From positions 210,543 through 274,542 of the forward strand of contig NZ_FRAR01000004.1 of the NCBI RefSeq assembly GCF_900142375.1: a DNA stretch of 64,000 nucleotides, read 5' to 3'. The notes beneath the pieces are model-generated. The model ran no database searches and was not told the DNA's origin. It worked only from the letters and a program-made list of their open reading frames with translations. A program made the translations under genes and the position numbers. Positions 1 to 10,718 of the stretch are shown here, in pieces. This DNA is from Desulforamulus aeronauticus DSM 10349 (lineage in GTDB: Bacteria; Bacillota; Desulfotomaculia; Desulfotomaculales; Desulfotomaculaceae). The stretch's first letter is position 1; each line of letters opens with the position of its first letter.

Positions 1-165
1 CAGGGGGCGGCGCAGTAACGGTTCTTGTGTTTCACTGCAGCGCACGTGCACAAATTGGCCCGGCACCGCTAGCCGGGCAATATCAGGAGCTTCCAATTCC
101 ATATAATAGGTTTCCGGTGCCACCTGGTAGACTGCCAGTACCTTTGCATCCAGCACCTTTGACAT
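1..165 (-). CDS. pyrK: Dihydroorotate dehydrogenase electron-transfer subunit, partial (window edge)
   Basis: Only the N-terminal 55 codons are in the window; the gene runs off the left edge. The reading starts MSKVLDAKVLAVYQV and reaches PGQFVHVRC and EPLLRRPL, the FAD-binding beginning of PyrK-type ferredoxin-reductase-like subunits. PyrK carries FAD and a [2Fe-2S] cluster and passes electrons from dihydroorotate (via PyrD) to NAD+. The ATG is preceded by a GGGGGGAAT ribosome binding site. It follows carB by 93 bases on the same strand with no terminator visible, the usual order carA-carB-pyrK-pyrD in Firmicutes. A second ATG four bases upstream is out of frame and soon hits a stop. Confidence 0.85.
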   Translation of the reverse strand, partial: MSKVLDAKVLAVYQVAPETYYMELEAPDIARLAVPGQFVHVRCSETQEPLLRRPL

Positions 166-258
166 CCATATTCCCCCCACAACTGTATTCCAAAGTTCTG
201 CATGATGCCTTAAGTTTACCCTTTTTATGCCACTTTAGGCAATATGATAGCTATATAA

Positions 259-3200
259 TTAGGCATAGTTCTGAAGAGGAATTACATCGGGCACTTCTCC
301 TTCTTGAATGCCATAGAGCACTTCCAGCATCACCCAGGCAGTGTCCATCGAGGTTAGGCAAGGAATGCCGTGTTCCACCGCGGATCGACGGATCTTAAAG
401 CCATCCCTTTGGGGCTCTTTGCCCCGGCTGATGGTGTTAATTACCAGATTGATGCGATTGGCCTTGATAAGGTCAACAATGGTTTCTTTACCCTCACCTA
501 CTTTATTTACAGCCATCACCTGAATACCATGTTTTTGCAGAAATGCTGCGGTTCCCTTGGTGGCACAAACCTGATAGCCCAATTCCACCAGTCCTTCTAT
601 AATTGGCAGAGCTTCCACCTTATCCCGATCGGCAATGGTGGCAAGAACTGTGCCCTGTTTAGGAAATTGAGTGCCCGCAGCCAACAGTGCTTTGTAAAGT
701 GCCACTGAGAAATCCTTATCCACTCCCAACACTTCACCAGTGGATTTCATTTCTGGCCCCAGGGAGACATCCACATCCAGCAGTTTGCCAAAAGAAAACA
801 CCGGAGCCTTGACAGCTACTAAACCAGCAGTGGGTAATAAGCCACCCTGATAACCCAGTTCTGCCAGGGATTTACCCAGAGCACATTTGGTGGCCAGGTT
901 AACCATGGGGACCCCGGTAACCTTACTCAGATAAGGTACCGTACGGCTGGAGCGAGGATTTACTTCGATTACATAAACCTGTCCTTCGTGCAAAACATAT
1001 TGGATATTGACTAACCCTTTAACACCCAACGCCAAAGCCAGTCTCTGGGTATAATCCACCATTTGCTCCGTCTGCTCCTGGGTCAAAGTTTGGGCCGGAT
1101 AGACAGCGATACTATCCCCGGAATGAACACCAGCCCGTTCAACATGCTCCATAATGCCGGGAATTAATACCTCAGACCCATCACAAATGGCATCCACCTC
1201 AAATTCCTGTCCTACCAGGTAACGATCCACCAGCACCGGGTGTTCCGGTGTGATCTGAACAGCCCGTTGCATATAAGAAAGCAGTTCCTCTTGGGAGTAA
1301 ACAATCTCCATCGCCCGTCCACCTAAAACATAGGAAGGACGTACCAGAACCGGAAAACCTACCTCCGTAGCAATGGCTGCTGCTGCTTCCACCGAAAAGG
1401 CGGTGCGACCCGGTGGTTTGGGAATCTGTAATTTGGTCAGTAATTTATCAAAGCGTTCCCTGTCCTCGGCTACATCAATTGCATCTACCGAAGTGCCAAT
1501 AATGTGAAACCCGGCTTGCTCCAGGGGCTTGGCTAAGTTAATAGCTGTTTGGCCGCCAAACTGCACGATCACTCCTTGGGGTTGTTCCTTCTCTAGAATG
1601 TTGAGAACATCTTCTACCACCAATGGTTCAAAGTACAATCGGTCGGCGGTATCAAAATCAGTGCTGACGGTTTCCGGGTTGTTGTTGATCGTTATGGCTT
1701 CAATTCCCTCCTGCCGCAGGGCCCATACGGAATGTACCGAACAGTAATCAAATTCTATGCCCTGGCCGATGCGGATCGGGCCTGATCCTAACACTACCAC
1801 CTTGGTTCGCTGGGTGTAAGCAGCTTCGTTCTCTTGTTCATAGCTGGAATAGAAATACGGGGTAACTGCCTCAAATTCGGCAGCACAGGTATCGACCATC
1901 TTGTAGACCGGTTCGATGCCCAAGGACTGTCTATAGGCTCTTAGCTCTTGCTCGGTCATCTTCATTAACTCGGCCAGATAGCGATCCGCGAAACCGAGTT
2001 GTTTGACCTGCCGCAGCAGTTCAACGGGAGGCTTGCCAGTGATTTCTTTGAGTTTGTTTTCTAACTCCACTAATTTAAGAATTTTATCTAAGAAGAATAA
2101 ATCTATTTTCGTTAGATTATGAACCTCTTCAACGCTACCGCCACGCCTAAAATATTCGGCTATAGCAAACATTCTCTGATCCGAAGGTTGAATAAGTTGC
2201 TGTGTTAACTCCGCTGGGGAAAGCTCGGTCAACTCCGGCAGATGTAAACCGAAAAGACCCACCTCTAACGAACGAATAGCCTTCATTAAGGCACCTTCCA
2301 ATGTGCGATCGATGGACATTACTTCGCCAGTGGCCTTCATCTGAGTTCCTAGGCTGCGGTCTGCTCCGGTAAATTTATCAAAGGGCCAGCGGGGGAATTT
2401 TACTACCACATAATCCAGGGTTGGTTCAAAACAGGCATAGGTTTTGCCCGTTACTGAGTTGCGAATTTCATCTAAAGTAAGGCCAATGGCAATCTTTGCT
2501 GCCACTTTGGCAATGGGGTAGCCAGTGGCCTTAGAAGCTAGGGCAGAAGAGCGGGATACCCTGGGATTTACTTCAATTACAATATATTTGAAACTCAGAG
2601 GATCTAAGGCATATTGCACATTACAGCCACCCTCAATGCCCAAGGCCCGGATAATCTTGAGGGAGGCACTGCGCAACATTTGGTATTCCCGGTCGCTGAG
2701 GGTTTGCGAAGGAGCGACCACAATGCTGTCGCCGGTGTGTACCCCCACTGGATCGATATTTTCCATGTTACAAACGGTGATACAATTATCCGCACCGTCT
2801 CGTATCACTTCGTATTCGATTTCCTTCCAGCCGGCCACACTGCGCTCCACCAGAATTTGCCCGATGAGACTATGTTTTAGTCCCCGGATGGCTACCGCTT
2901 GAAGTTCTTCAGCATTCTGAGCGATACCACCTCCGGTACCGCCCATGGTATAGGCCGGGCGTACAATCACCGGATAGCCGATTTCGTTAGCAAAATCCAC
3001 CGCTTCTTGTACGGAACAAACAATGATACTCTCCGGCACCGGCTCCCCGATCTGTTCCATCATTAACTTAAACATTTCCCTGTCTTCGGCCTTACGGATG
3101 GCATCCAGGGGTGTCCCCAACAGGGTGACCCCTTCTTCATCCAAAATTCCTTGTTCAGCCAACTGCAGGGCGATATTTAAACCAACCTGTCCGCCCAAGG

Positions 3201-3465
3201 TAGGCAACAGGCCATCAGGTTTTTCTTGACGAATTATCCTCGTGACAAACTGTGGTGTTAATGGCTCGATATAGACTTTATCCGCCATATTGGCATCAGT
3301 CATGATGGTGGCAGGGTTGGAGTTCACCAAAACCACTTCCAGACCTTCCTCCCGGAGTGCTCGACAAGCCTGGGTGCCGGCGTAATCAAACTCCGCCGCC
3401 TGCCCAATGATAATGGGTCCCGAACCAATTACCAGTACTTTTTTAATCCCCAGCTTTTTAGGCAT
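259..3465 (-). CDS. carB: Carbamoyl-phosphate synthase large subunit
   Basis: 1068 residues, full length for the family. CarB makes carbamoyl phosphate from bicarbonate, ammonia (channelled from CarA) and two ATP in the cytosol. Two homologous ATP-grasp halves are visible: the first begins [20 protein letters not shown], the second near residue 558 with [19 protein letters not shown]. Each has its own [11 protein letters not shown] or [14 protein letters not shown] ATP-binding loop and a VIEVNPRxSRS/T motif. The last ~130 residues form the MGS-like allosteric domain. The start ATG has an AAGGAGG site 5 bases upstream. It lies 10 bases after carA and is clearly co-transcribed. This is the single CarB of a pyr operon rather than an arginine-specific copy, judged by location. 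Confidence 0.98.
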   Translation of the reverse strand: MPKKLGIKKVLVIGSGPIIIGQAAEFDYAGTQACRALREEGLEVVLVNSNPATIMTDANMADKVYIEPLTPQFVTRIIRQEKPDGLLPTLGGQVGLNIALQLAEQGILDEEGVTLLGTPLDAIRKAEDREMFKLMMEQIGEPVPESIIVCSVQEAVDFANEIGYPVIVRPAYTMGGTGGGIAQNAEELQAVAIRGLKHSLIGQILVERSVAGWKEIEYEVIRDGADNCITVCNMENIDPVGVHTGDSIVVAPSQTLSDREYQMLRSASLKIIRALGIEGGCNVQYALDPLSFKYIVIEVNPRVSRSSALASKATGYPIAKVAAKIAIGLTLDEIRNSVTGKTYACFEPTLDYVVVKFPRWPFDKFTGADRSLGTQMKATGEVMSIDRTLEGALMKAIRSLEVGLFGLHLPELTELSPAELTQQLIQPSDQRMFAIAEYFRRGGSVEEVHNLTKIDLFFLDKILKLVELENKLKEITGKPPVELLRQVKQLGFADRYLAELMKMTEQELRAYRQSLGIEPVYKMVDTCAAEFEAVTPYFYSSYEQENEAAYTQRTKVVVLGSGPIRIGQGIEFDYCSVHSVWALRQEGIEAITINNNPETVSTDFDTADRLYFEPLVVEDVLNILEKEQPQGVIVQFGGQTAINLAKPLEQAGFHIIGTSVDAIDVAEDRERFDKLLTKLQIPKPPGRTAFSVEAAAAIATEVGFPVLVRPSYVLGGRAMEIVYSQEELLSYMQRAVQITPEHPVLVDRYLVGQEFEVDAICDGSEVLIPGIMEHVERAGVHSGDSIAVYPAQTLTQEQTEQMVDYTQRLALALGVKGLVNIQYVLHEGQVYVIEVNPRSSRTVPYLSKVTGVPMVNLATKCALGKSLAELGYQGGLLPTAGLVAVKAPVFSFGKLLDVDVSLGPEMKSTGEVLGVDKDFSVALYKALLAAGTQFPKQGTVLATIADRDKVEALPIIEGLVELGYQVCATKGTAAFLQKHGIQVMAVNKVGEGKETIVDLIKANRINLVINTISRGKEPQRDGFKIRRSAVEHGIPCLTSMDTAWVMLEVLYGIQEGEVPDVIPLQNYA

Positions 3466-3475
3466 GGAAACCTCC

Positions 3476-4558
3476 TTATGATTGTGTTACATATTGTTTC
3501 ATGTTCTCTAAGAAGCGGTCAAACAGATATTCTGAATCCATCGGACCGGGGGCTGCCTCAGGGTGATACTGTACGGAAAAGACCGGTAATGTTTTATGAT
3601 GCAAGCCCTCTACGGTGTTGTCATTTAGATTAATATGGGAAACTTCAATATCTGCAGGCAAGGAGTTCCGGTCCACGGTAAAGCCATGATTCTGTGAAGT
3701 AATATAAACCCTGCCGCTTTGTAAATCCTTTACCGGATGGTTGGCACCCCGGTGACCGAACTTTAACTTGTAAGTCTGCCCACCCACTGCCAGGCCAAGA
3801 ATCTGGTGGCCTAAGCAGATGCCAAAAACAGGATATTGTCCGATCAGTTCACGCACGGTCTTAATGGCATAGGGCACATTGGTGGGATCTCCAGGTCCGT
3901 TAGACAACATAATCCCCTCAGGGCGTAACGCTTTAATTTCTTCTACAGAAGTGGTGGGCGGCACAACAACCACTTCACAGCCACGTTGATTAAGACAGCG
4001 TACTATGTTAGCTTTAGCACCAAAATCCAGGAGCACCACTCGCTGACCGCTGCCGGATACCGTGAAGATTTCCTTGGTGGCCACGGTGGGAACCAATTCC
4101 TGACCAGAAATCTGTGGGCATTGTTTGGCTTTTTCCACCAGGTCACGGGGTTCCAGAACCTCGGTACTGATGATCCCACGCATGGTTCCATGATTCCGTA
4201 TGAGCTTGGTTAAGGCCCGGGTGTCTATGCCCGAGATACCAATAACCCCTTCCCGGGCCAGAAATTCGTTTATTTTATTGCTGACTCGCCAATTACTGGG
4301 ACGGTCGCATTCTTCCTTCACCACAAATCCCCGGACAAAGGAGTTTTTGGCTTCAAAATCGTCTTTGTTAATACCATAATTACCGATTAACGGGTAGGTC
4401 ATGACGACAATTTGCCCACAATAGGAGGGATCTGTTAAAACTTCTTGATAACCTGTCATACCGGTGTTAAAAACCACTTCTCCCCACTCTTCTCCAGTGG
4501 CCCCAAAGGCCTTACCAGTAAAAATGGTTCCATCTTCCAGTGCTAAATAAGCTTGCAT
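3476..4558 (-). CDS. carA: Carbamoyl-phosphate synthase small (glutaminase) subunit
   Basis: 360 residues, normal length. CarA hydrolyses glutamine and passes ammonia to CarB. The N-terminal half is the CPSase small-chain domain ([29 protein letters not shown]). The C-terminal half is a class I glutamine amidotransferase with the nucleophile cysteine near residue 248 ([13 protein letters not shown]) and the His/Glu pair in [12 protein letters not shown]. An oxyanion-type loop SNGPGDP is also present. The gene sits between pyrC and carB. The 79-base gap before it holds an AT-rich inverted repeat (listed separately). Confidence 0.98.
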   Translation of the reverse strand: MQAYLALEDGTIFTGKAFGATGEEWGEVVFNTGMTGYQEVLTDPSYCGQIVVMTYPLIGNYGINKDDFEAKNSFVRGFVVKEECDRPSNWRVSNKINEFLAREGVIGISGIDTRALTKLIRNHGTMRGIISTEVLEPRDLVEKAKQCPQISGQELVPTVATKEIFTVSGSGQRVVLLDFGAKANIVRCLNQRGCEVVVVPPTTSVEEIKALRPEGIMLSNGPGDPTNVPYAIKTVRELIGQYPVFGICLGHQILGLAVGGQTYKLKFGHRGANHPVKDLQSGRVYITSQNHGFTVDRNSLPADIEVSHINLNDNTVEGLHHKTLPVFSVQYHPEAAPGPMDSEYLFDRFLENMKQYVTQS

Positions 4559-4598
4559 TATCTGAAGACACCTCCGCCAATTAGTTTCGTCATAATGT

Positions 4599-4626
4599 AT
4601 AATTATACACCAAATTGTATAATTAT
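4599..4626. repeat. AT-rich inverted repeat in the pyrC-carA gap
   Basis: ATAATTATACA and its exact reverse complement TGTATAATTAT flank a six-base spacer. Each arm also contains the self-complementary core TATAATTATA. It could fold as an RNA hairpin between pyrC and carA or mark an internal promoter region (it contains TATAAT on the minus strand), but no good -35 element is paired with it. Confidence 0.5.
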
Positions 4627-4637
4627 CTATAGTGTAT

Positions 4638-5927
4638 TTATCTAAGGAGTCTTCTTTTCTGCATTACTGGCTTGCCAGCAACCATCGTCAGCACCGGCAA
4701 ACCCGTTAGTTTCCAGCGGATGAAAGGGGTGTTTTTACTTTTGCTTTGCAGTTTGGCCGGATCCACCACCTCACTGAGATTAGGATCAATGATGGTAATA
4801 TCCGCTACGCCGCCCTTTGCTAATTTACCCCCTGATAGATGCAAAATCTGCCGGGGATTACTGGCGAGTTTTGCGATAGCCTGAGGAACTGATAAAATTC
4901 CTGGCTGCACCAACTGGCTAAAAACAAGTCCCACTGCAGTTTCTAGACCGATAAGACCATTAGCTGCATATTGGAACTCTACATCCTTTTCATGATAAGC
5001 ATGGGGAGCGTGATCGGTAGCAATCACGTCAATGGTACCATCTTTAAGTCCTTCTTTCACCGCCTCGACATCTTCCTGCCGCCGTAAGGGGGGGTTAACC
5101 TTGGCGTTGGTGTTATAACCCTGCACGGCTTCCTCCGTTAGGGTAAAATGGTGGGGCGTTGCTTCGGCAGTCACTTTCACCCCTCTACTCTTAGCCTGAC
5201 GAATCAGACGCACACTACCGGCGGTACTGATATGAGCCAGGTGTAAAGGGCAGCCTGTGTTTTCAGCCAACAAAATATCCCTGGCTACCATCACTTCTTC
5301 GGCAGCATTGGGAATCCCCTTAAGCCCCAGCATCGTGGAGACAGCTCCTTCATTCATCAGACCTCCCGCAGTCAGACTTAGATCTTCACTGTGGGAGACC
5401 ACCGTTAGTCCCAGCATCCCGGCATATTGCATAACCCGCTGCATCATACCGGCATCCATTACCGGTTGACCATCGTCGGACAGGGCCACTGCTCCGGCAG
5501 CCTGCAAATCTGCCATCTCTGTTAACTCTTTGCCCTGGGAACCTTTGGTTAGCGCTCCGATGGGGTGTACCCTGGTCACTCCTACTCTGGCTGCTCTCTC
5601 CAAAATATGATTGATGACAGCGGCGTTATCGGCCACCGGGTTGGTGTTCGGCATACAGGCTACGGCAGTAAACCCTCCCATAGCGGCAGCTCTGGTACCA
5701 CTTTCAATATCCTCTTTGTATTCGTAACCTGGTTCCCGTAGGTGAACATGCATATCAAGCAAGCCCGGACAAACATAGCAACCCTTGGCATCAATGATTT
5801 CCGCTTCCGGTGCCGTAAGATCCTTAGCCATTTCTACGATGCTACCGTTATCCACCAGAACATCCAGCTCCGTCAAGGTCTCATCGATAGGGTCTACAAC
5901 AATACCATTTTTAATGAGATATGGCAT
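4638..5927 (-). CDS. pyrC: Dihydroorotase
   Basis: 429 residues from the chosen ATG. The enzyme cyclises N-carbamoyl-aspartate to dihydroorotate. The amidohydrolase metal motif [10 protein letters not shown] is at residues 59-68. Further hallmarks are the HSED and HLAHISTAG histidine regions and the IATDHAPH aspartate motif about 300 residues in. The start is taken at the ATG 8 bases after AGGAGGTGA; an upstream in-frame GTG lies inside that ribosome binding site. The start overlaps the end of pyrB by 17 bases, so the two are translationally coupled. Confidence 0.96.
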   Translation of the reverse strand: MPYLIKNGIVVDPIDETLTELDVLVDNGSIVEMAKDLTAPEAEIIDAKGCYVCPGLLDMHVHLREPGYEYKEDIESGTRAAAMGGFTAVACMPNTNPVADNAAVINHILERAARVGVTRVHPIGALTKGSQGKELTEMADLQAAGAVALSDDGQPVMDAGMMQRVMQYAGMLGLTVVSHSEDLSLTAGGLMNEGAVSTMLGLKGIPNAAEEVMVARDILLAENTGCPLHLAHISTAGSVRLIRQAKSRGVKVTAEATPHHFTLTEEAVQGYNTNAKVNPPLRRQEDVEAVKEGLKDGTIDVIATDHAPHAYHEKDVEFQYAANGLIGLETAVGLVFSQLVQPGILSVPQAIAKLASNPRQILHLSGGKLAKGGVADITIIDPNLSEVVDPAKLQSKSKNTPFIRWKLTGLPVLTMVAGKPVMQKRRLLR

Positions 5928-6849
5928 CGTATTCACCTCCTGTTAACAGATATAAAAGGGCCATTCTGACAGCAACACCGTTAGTCACCTGCTCGTTTAT
6001 GACGGAACGGCTGCCGTAGGCCACCTGGGGGTCAATTTCTATGCCCCGGTTCATGGGCCCTGGATGCAGCACCAAGGCATCCGGTTTGGTTAGTTCCAGT
6101 CTAGCCTGATTAAGGCCAAACAACCTGCTGTACTCCCGTAGGGAAGGAAACAGACCTTGCTGCTGCCGCTCCATTTGAATACGTAGTACGTTAACCACAT
6201 CTACACCCTCCAAAGCTGGCGTAAGTTCTGTATATACCTTAGCTCCCATCTGTTCAATATCGAGAGGCATTAAGGTGGCGGGCCCTACTACCCGGACTTC
6301 TGCTCCCAGCTTGGTCAAGCCCCAAATATTCGAGCGCGCCACCCGGCTATGCAAAATATCTCCTACGATGCATACCTTTAAACCTGTGATACTGCCCTTT
6401 TTCTCCCGGATGGTAAACATGTCCAGTAACCCTTGGGTAGGATGTTCATGCGTACCATCCCCGGCATTGATGACAGCCGCCGGAATATACTTGGCCAGGT
6501 ATTCTGCGGCACCACTGGCAGGGTGGCGAATCACCACAACATCCACTCCCATCGCATTAAGGGTCAGACCGGTATCTCTGAGACTTTCTCCTTTGGCTAC
6601 CGAACTACTGGCAGCAGCTACACCAATGGTATCCGCACTAAGAAATTTTGCCGCAAGATCAAAGGATGATCTGGTTCTAGTGCTGTTTTCGTAAAACAAG
6701 GTAACCATACTGCGTCCCCGTAGGGTCGGTGTCTTCTTAATCTTCCTGCCGATAATCTCCTTCATGGGAATAGCCGTGTCCAGGATCAAGTTGATCTCTT
6801 CAACTGACAGGTACTTCAGCCCTAAAAGGTCTTTTCTTTGCCAAAACAT
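5911..6849 (-). CDS. pyrB: Aspartate carbamoyltransferase catalytic subunit
   Basis: 312 residues, normal for the catalytic chain. It joins carbamoyl phosphate to aspartate, the committed step of pyrimidine synthesis. The carbamoyl-phosphate loop [12 protein letters not shown] is at residues 52-63. The [13 protein letters not shown] motif and the C-terminal LHPGPMNRG motif are present. The start ATG follows AGGAGGCTGGATC. No regulatory pyrI chain lies next to it, as in other Firmicutes, where PyrR attenuation replaces allosteric control. Its 5' leader carries a PyrR attenuator. Confidence 0.97.
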   Translation of the reverse strand: MFWQRKDLLGLKYLSVEEINLILDTAIPMKEIIGRKIKKTPTLRGRSMVTLFYENSTRTRSSFDLAAKFLSADTIGVAAASSSVAKGESLRDTGLTLNAMGVDVVVIRHPASGAAEYLAKYIPAAVINAGDGTHEHPTQGLLDMFTIREKKGSITGLKVCIVGDILHSRVARSNIWGLTKLGAEVRVVGPATLMPLDIEQMGAKVYTELTPALEGVDVVNVLRIQMERQQQGLFPSLREYSRLFGLNQARLELTKPDALVLHPGPMNRGIEIDPQVAYGSRSVINEQVTNGVAVRMALLYLLTGGEYDAISH

Positions 6850-6899
6850 GATCCAGCCTCCTGCTCCAAATTAGAATACCCATACTTTATCAATTAAAA

Positions 6900-7036
6900 A
6901 GAAAGGCCTCAACCAGATTAAATCTGATTGAGGCCGGCAATTTGGCTACGTCTGCCCAACTACACGCGGGCATCAATTTTGCCTTATATCCCACTCCGGG
7001 GATAACCTTGCCGGCCTCTCTGGACCGTTATTAAAG
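6900..7036 (-). promoter_or_regulatory. PyrR-dependent attenuator before pyrB
   Basis: The pyrR-pyrB gap contains, in transcript order, a PyrR-binding loop (GGTCCAGAGAGGCCGGCAAG, about 7013-7032), then an intrinsic terminator (GGCCTCAATCAGATT paired with AATCTGGTTGAGGCC, about 6905-6935, followed by TTTCTTTTT). GAGGCCGGCAA in the binding loop is exactly complementary to TTGCCGGCCTC at the 5' side of the terminator, which gives an 11-bp antiterminator. By analogy with Bacillus pyr, UMP-bound PyrR should hold the loop and let the terminator form. The pairings are seen directly; the mechanism is inferred from PyrR biology. Confidence 0.92.
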
Positions 7037-7050
7037 GTGTTTCAGCAAAC

Positions 7051-7626
<576 letters not shown>

Positions 7627-7635
7627 TCACCATAA

Positions 7636-7738
7636 TTAAAAATGCCTACCCATATGGTAAGCAAACATAGTTTATCACATAAAACAATACTCTATGTTCC
7701 TTACCGGCCTCTCAGGACCAAATTAAAGGTTAATTATT
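7636..7738 (-). promoter_or_regulatory. PyrR-dependent attenuator in the pyrR leader
   Basis: The leader shows a PyrR loop GGTCCTGAGAGGCCGGTAAGG (about 7701-7721) and a short terminator GCTTACC-ATATG-GGTAGGC (7644-7662) followed by ATTTTTAATT. The 3' part of the loop region (GGTAAGGAACATAG) pairs over its full 14 bases with CTATGTTTGCTTACC, which overlaps the terminator stem, so a clear antiterminator exists. This makes pyrR autoregulated. Pairings were checked by eye; one terminator pair is G-U. Confidence 0.88.
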
Positions 7739-7744
7739 ACAGTA

Positions 7745-7773
7745 AGTTTACCATTCCAAACAGCCACTGTCAA
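7745..7773 (-). promoter_or_regulatory. Sigma-A-type promoter of the pyr operon
   Basis: On the minus strand a perfect TTGACA (7768-7773) is separated by 17 bases from TAAACT (7745-7750). It lies just upstream of the PyrR-controlled leader, so the transcript would start near 7738. Confidence 0.75.
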
Positions 7774-7786
7774 TTTCAATTTGTCT

Positions 7787-8062
7787 TTAGGGTCTGCTGA
7801 TACCATAAAAAATGAGAACTACTCCCGAGAAAATAAAGCCCATTTTACTAATAGAAACCTTGCCTGCCAGTCCAACCAGACCTAAGGTGGTCACCAATAT
7901 CATTATGGTTGGACCCACCAAGGCCAATACGGCATTTATTTTTAAGGCGGTTTCTACTTTGCCATAACGCAACATCAGCATAGCAGCACTTAGTTCAATA
8001 CAGGAGGAAAAACACCGCAGCATGGCCATGGCAAAAACAATTTTATTGGCTACTAAAAACAT
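7787..8062 (-). CDS. YqhV-like small membrane protein (DUF2619)
   Basis: 91 residues, very hydrophobic, with about three membrane segments. The pattern AMLRCFSSCIELSAAMLMLRYG, KALKIN-like and LALVGPTIMIL resembles the YqhV/DUF2619 family that Bacillus carries near its sporulation spoIIIA genes. The function is unknown. The ATG has a good GGAGGGATAAA site. It lies just upstream of the pyr promoter on the same strand with no visible terminator between, so some read-through into pyr is possible. Family assignment is from memory of the YqhV sequence. Confidence 0.75.
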   Translation of the reverse strand: MFLVANKIVFAMAMLRCFSSCIELSAAMLMLRYGKVETALKINAVLALVGPTIMILVTTLGLVGLAGKVSISKMGFIFSGVVLIFYGISRP

Positions 8063-8094
8063 TTTATCCCTCCGCTACCAGATTTCCCTATATT

Positions 8095-8192
8095 CACTTT
8101 TGGGAAATTATAAAAATTCTATTGATAAAAGTATAAGAAAAACTAAGGCTTCCGCCGGCGTCTAAAGACTCGGCACAAGCCAAGTTTTTCTA
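8095..8192 (-). repeat. Palindromic repeat family, copy 1
   Basis: First of five related ~95-bp elements in this window (others at 15669, 38619, 43703 and 44847). In this orientation it reads CACTTT...CTATTGATAAAAGTATAAGAAAAACTAAGGCTTCC...AAGCCAAGTTTTTCTAA. The terminal arms AGAAAAACTAAGGC and GCCAAGTTTTTCT pair, and an internal arm can form a second hairpin. No open reading frame is present. It fills most of the gap between the yqhV-like gene and the MFS gene. Confidence 0.85.
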
Positions 8193-8285
8193 ATAAATAT
8201 GCTGACCCAGTGGATGAAATGCATACCTTCATGGGGGAAGAGACAAAATAGATGTTGCCGAACATTTATAAAGGACGTGATATTT

Positions 8286-9704
8286 TTGTCGCAAGCAGCT
8301 GCTGCAGGCAATAAGAACAATGTAAATAAATTTTCTCTGACAGCTTTAGCCGGTGTTCCTTTAATTATGGTGCTGGGTAATTCCATGTTAATTCCGGTGC
8401 TGCCGGAAATGGCTAAGGCTTTAAAGGTATCTCAAATGCAGATAAGTTTAATTATTACCCTGTTCTCCGTTCCTGCCGGATTAGTAATTCCTTTTGCAGG
8501 ATTCTTATCCGATCGTTTTGGCCGAAAAAAAATTATCATCCCGGGATTGATACTCTATGCTTTGGGGGGTCTACTGGCCGGTGCCGCAGCTCTTTTTTTT
8601 AAGGAGAATGCCTTTCCCTGGATTCTAGGTGGTCGGGTTATTCAAGGAATCGGTGCTGCAGGAACCGCTCCCATTGCCATGGCCTTTTGCGGAGATCTCT
8701 GGAAAGGGAAAGAACGGGCAAAATCCCTTGGGATCATTGAAGCTTCCAACGGTATGGGAAAGGTAACCAGTCCTATTCTCGGTGCCTTAGTGGGCCTAAT
8801 TGCCTGGTGGGCAATTTTCTTCTTTTTTCCCATTGTTATTACCATCGTTATTCTCGGTGTGTGGTTCCTTACCAAAGAGCCCGATGCCAAGAAAGAGCCT
8901 AAACAAGTCGGCGAATATGTTGGGTCCATCAAGAAAATTTTTAAAAACAAGTCCCCTCTGTTACTCAGCAGCTTTTTTGCCGGTTCTGCAGCACTGTTAA
9001 TTCTGTTTGGCGTCTTATTTTATTTATCGGATTTCTTAGAAAAAAAATATGGTTTAGATGGTGTGATCAAAGGAGCCGCTTTGGCCATTCCTGTGCTTTT
9101 CATGAGCACCACTTCTTACATTACAGGAGCCATCATTAAAAAAATGGTGGGTTTAATGAAATGGCTGGTGGTAATCGGTCACGGTATCATTGCCGTATCT
9201 CTGGTAACACTGCCTCTCTTTAACAACGTGTACGCCTTTTTTGCCGGTATTTCTCTGGCTGGCATAGGAACCGGTCTGGTATTACCCTGTCTAAACACCC
9301 TGATTACCAGTTCCACCGATAAGGATGAACGGGGCCTGGTAACCTCTCTCTACGGTAGCGTCCGCTTTCTTGGGGTTGCGGCAGGCCCCCCTCTCTTTGG
9401 TTGGCTGGTGGGCATCAGTCCATCTGTTATGTTTTGGGCTTCCGCCGGTCTGGCTGGGGTTGCTGCCGGTCTGGCCTTTATCTTTATTAAAGTAAAAGCC
9501 ATTCAAGCCTCCCAGAATAAGGAAGATAAAGAAAAACAAAAGCCTAAGCAAAGAATTGTTAAACCGGTAGCTCAGCCTGCCTTTATTTATCACAGTCTGG
9601 CTTGGTGGCCAAAACTACCCCCGCTGGTCAGGAAACCCTTGCCTGGCCAGGATAGGTTAATTGAGGATGGAAAAGTAAATAATGGGGATAGGCAAAATCA
9701 GTGA
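8286..9704 (+). CDS. MFS transporter (drug/metabolite efflux type)
   Basis: 472 residues from a TTG start placed 10 bases after AAAGGA. An upstream in-frame ATG would begin inside the repeat element and lacks a ribosome binding site. The protein is a polytopic membrane carrier of the major facilitator superfamily. Residues after the first helix show the loop 2-3 signature GFLSDRFGRKK, and a repeated GxGxGxxxP-like motif appears (GGRVIQGIGAAGTAPIAM, AGIGTGLVLP). These are typical of the DHA1 proton-coupled exporters. The C-terminal ~60 residues are a charged, proline-rich cytoplasmic tail that ends the gene and is longer than usual. Substrate cannot be told. Confidence 0.88.
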   Translation: MSQAAAAGNKNNVNKFSLTALAGVPLIMVLGNSMLIPVLPEMAKALKVSQMQISLIITLFSVPAGLVIPFAGFLSDRFGRKKIIIPGLILYALGGLLAGAAALFFKENAFPWILGGRVIQGIGAAGTAPIAMAFCGDLWKGKERAKSLGIIEASNGMGKVTSPILGALVGLIAWWAIFFFFPIVITIVILGVWFLTKEPDAKKEPKQVGEYVGSIKKIFKNKSPLLLSSFFAGSAALLILFGVLFYLSDFLEKKYGLDGVIKGAALAIPVLFMSTTSYITGAIIKKMVGLMKWLVVIGHGIIAVSLVTLPLFNNVYAFFAGISLAGIGTGLVLPCLNTLITSSTDKDERGLVTSLYGSVRFLGVAAGPPLFGWLVGISPSVMFWASAGLAGVAAGLAFIFIKVKAIQASQNKEDKEKQKPKQRIVKPVAQPAFIYHSLAWWPKLPPLVRKPLPGQDRLIEDGKVNNGDRQNQ

Positions 9705-9751
9705 CCGCTTATTTAGCATTCGCATAAATTAAACGAAAGTCACAACATTAC

Positions 9752-9833
9752 CATCTCCGACATAGGGATGACATGGCAGGGAGGTGTCAGACGGGTGAGC
9801 CGGCAAGTATGCCGGCCCCTGTGAAAGGAGATG
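9752..9833 (+). ncRNA. Structured leader sequestering the comA ribosome binding site (candidate riboswitch)
   Basis: A closing stem CATCTCC (9752-9758) pairs perfectly with GGAGATG (9827-9833), which contains the comA Shine-Dalgarno. Inside lie GACAT (9759-9763) pairing with GTGTC (9784-9788), a strong hairpin GCCGGC-aagtat-GCCGGC (9799-9816), and CAGGG (9777-9781), which sits in the first loop and can pair with CCCTG (9817-9821) as a pseudoknot. The arrangement resembles compact translational riboswitches. I could not match it to any class I remember (TPP, SAM, Moco, THF, preQ1, ZTP, fluoride). The pairings are visible; regulation is inference. Confidence 0.5.
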
Positions 9834-9841
9834 TTAGCTTA

Positions 9842-10651
9842 ATGACCACAGGTGGGGCAAAAAAAACCTGGCAAGAACTGATAACCTTTCCCCTGGGAAA
9901 TCGAATGGAAAAACCACGCACCTCAGGATTAACCATGCTAATCGATAAGGGGCTAGGCCTAGGTGAAATTCGCGACCTGTTGAACCTGGCAGGAGATTAT
10001 ATTGATTTCGTAAAACTTGGCTTTGGTACTTCGGCACTGTATAGCAATCATGTTTTAGAAGAAAAAATTCATTTAGTAACGTCCCACGGTATTGATATCT
10101 ATCCCGGTGGTACTTTTTTAGAAGTAGCAATTCTCCAGGACAAGCTTAGGGAATATTTGGCAATGGCTCGGGATTTTGGCTTTACCGCCGTTGAAGTATC
10201 GGATGGCACCATTGATTTAAGCCTGGAAGCAAGGGCAGAGGCCATCAATTTAGCTGCTGATATGGGCTTTAAGGTTCTTTCCGAAGTAGGCAAAAAAGAC
10301 CCCAATGATGAGTTTGAAATCAAAGATATTGTTCAGTTAGTTAACCAAGACCTGGCAAATGGTTCCTCTCATGTTATCGTTGAGGGTCGTGAGTCGGGCA
10401 AGTCCGTAGGATTGTATGACCAACATGGCAACATTATCATGTCTGACTTAGAGGAACTGGTCTATAGCCTGCCCAATGCCAGTTCCTTAATCTGGGAGGC
10501 CCCTATAAAGGAGCAGCAACAGGAGTTAATTATTCGTTTTGGCCCCAATGTCAATATCGGTAATGTCAACCCCCATGAAGTGTTGGCTTTAGAATCCCTG
10601 CGAGTGGGCTTGCGGGCAGATACGTTAAAGACGGTATTACCCAGAAAATAA
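9842..10651 (+). CDS. comA: Phosphosulfolactate synthase (ComA family)
   Basis: 269 residues from the ATG 11 bases after AAAGGAG; the longer in-frame start would run through the leader structure. ComA adds sulfite to phosphoenolpyruvate, giving (2R)-phospho-3-sulfolactate, the entry to coenzyme M in methanogens and to sulfolactate in Bacillus spores. Family features are PRTSGLTMLIDKGLG, YIDFVKLGFGT, GIDIYPGGTFLE, GFTAVEVSDGTI, VLSEVGKKD and VIVEGRESG, which form a TIM barrel with conserved Lys/Glu/Asp. No comB or comC is adjacent, so the endpoint is unknown. In a spore former, sulfolactate is the more likely product. A strong hairpin terminator follows. Confidence 0.9.
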   Translation: MTTGGAKKTWQELITFPLGNRMEKPRTSGLTMLIDKGLGLGEIRDLLNLAGDYIDFVKLGFGTSALYSNHVLEEKIHLVTSHGIDIYPGGTFLEVAILQDKLREYLAMARDFGFTAVEVSDGTIDLSLEARAEAINLAADMGFKVLSEVGKKDPNDEFEIKDIVQLVNQDLANGSSHVIVEGRESGKSVGLYDQHGNIIMSDLEELVYSLPNASSLIWEAPIKEQQQELIIRFGPNVNIGNVNPHEVLALESLRVGLRADTLKTVLPRK

Positions 10652-10671
10652 TAGGGCTATGGGCCATATTT

Positions 10672-10718
10672 AAAAAGTGAGAGTCGCAAAAAAATAATTT
10701 TGCGACTCTCACTTTTTT
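10672..10718 (+). terminator. Intrinsic terminator after comA
   Basis: A long perfect stem AGTGAGAGTCGCAAAA / TTTTGCGACTCTCACT is flanked by an A-tract on the left and a T-tract on the right, so it could work in both directions. It ends the comA transcript. Confidence 0.92.

Noticed and set aside
259..3465. Several plus-strand ORFs across the carB gene and similar shadow ORFs elsewhere
   Set aside because: All lie opposite strongly coding genes and show no ribosome binding sites or domain patterns.
9752..9833. The comA leader as a molybdenum-cofactor riboswitch
   Set aside because: Shares only short words such as CTCCGAC with my memory of Moco leaders; the stem arrangement differs, and ComA is not a Moco enzyme. 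Kept as an unassigned structured leader.
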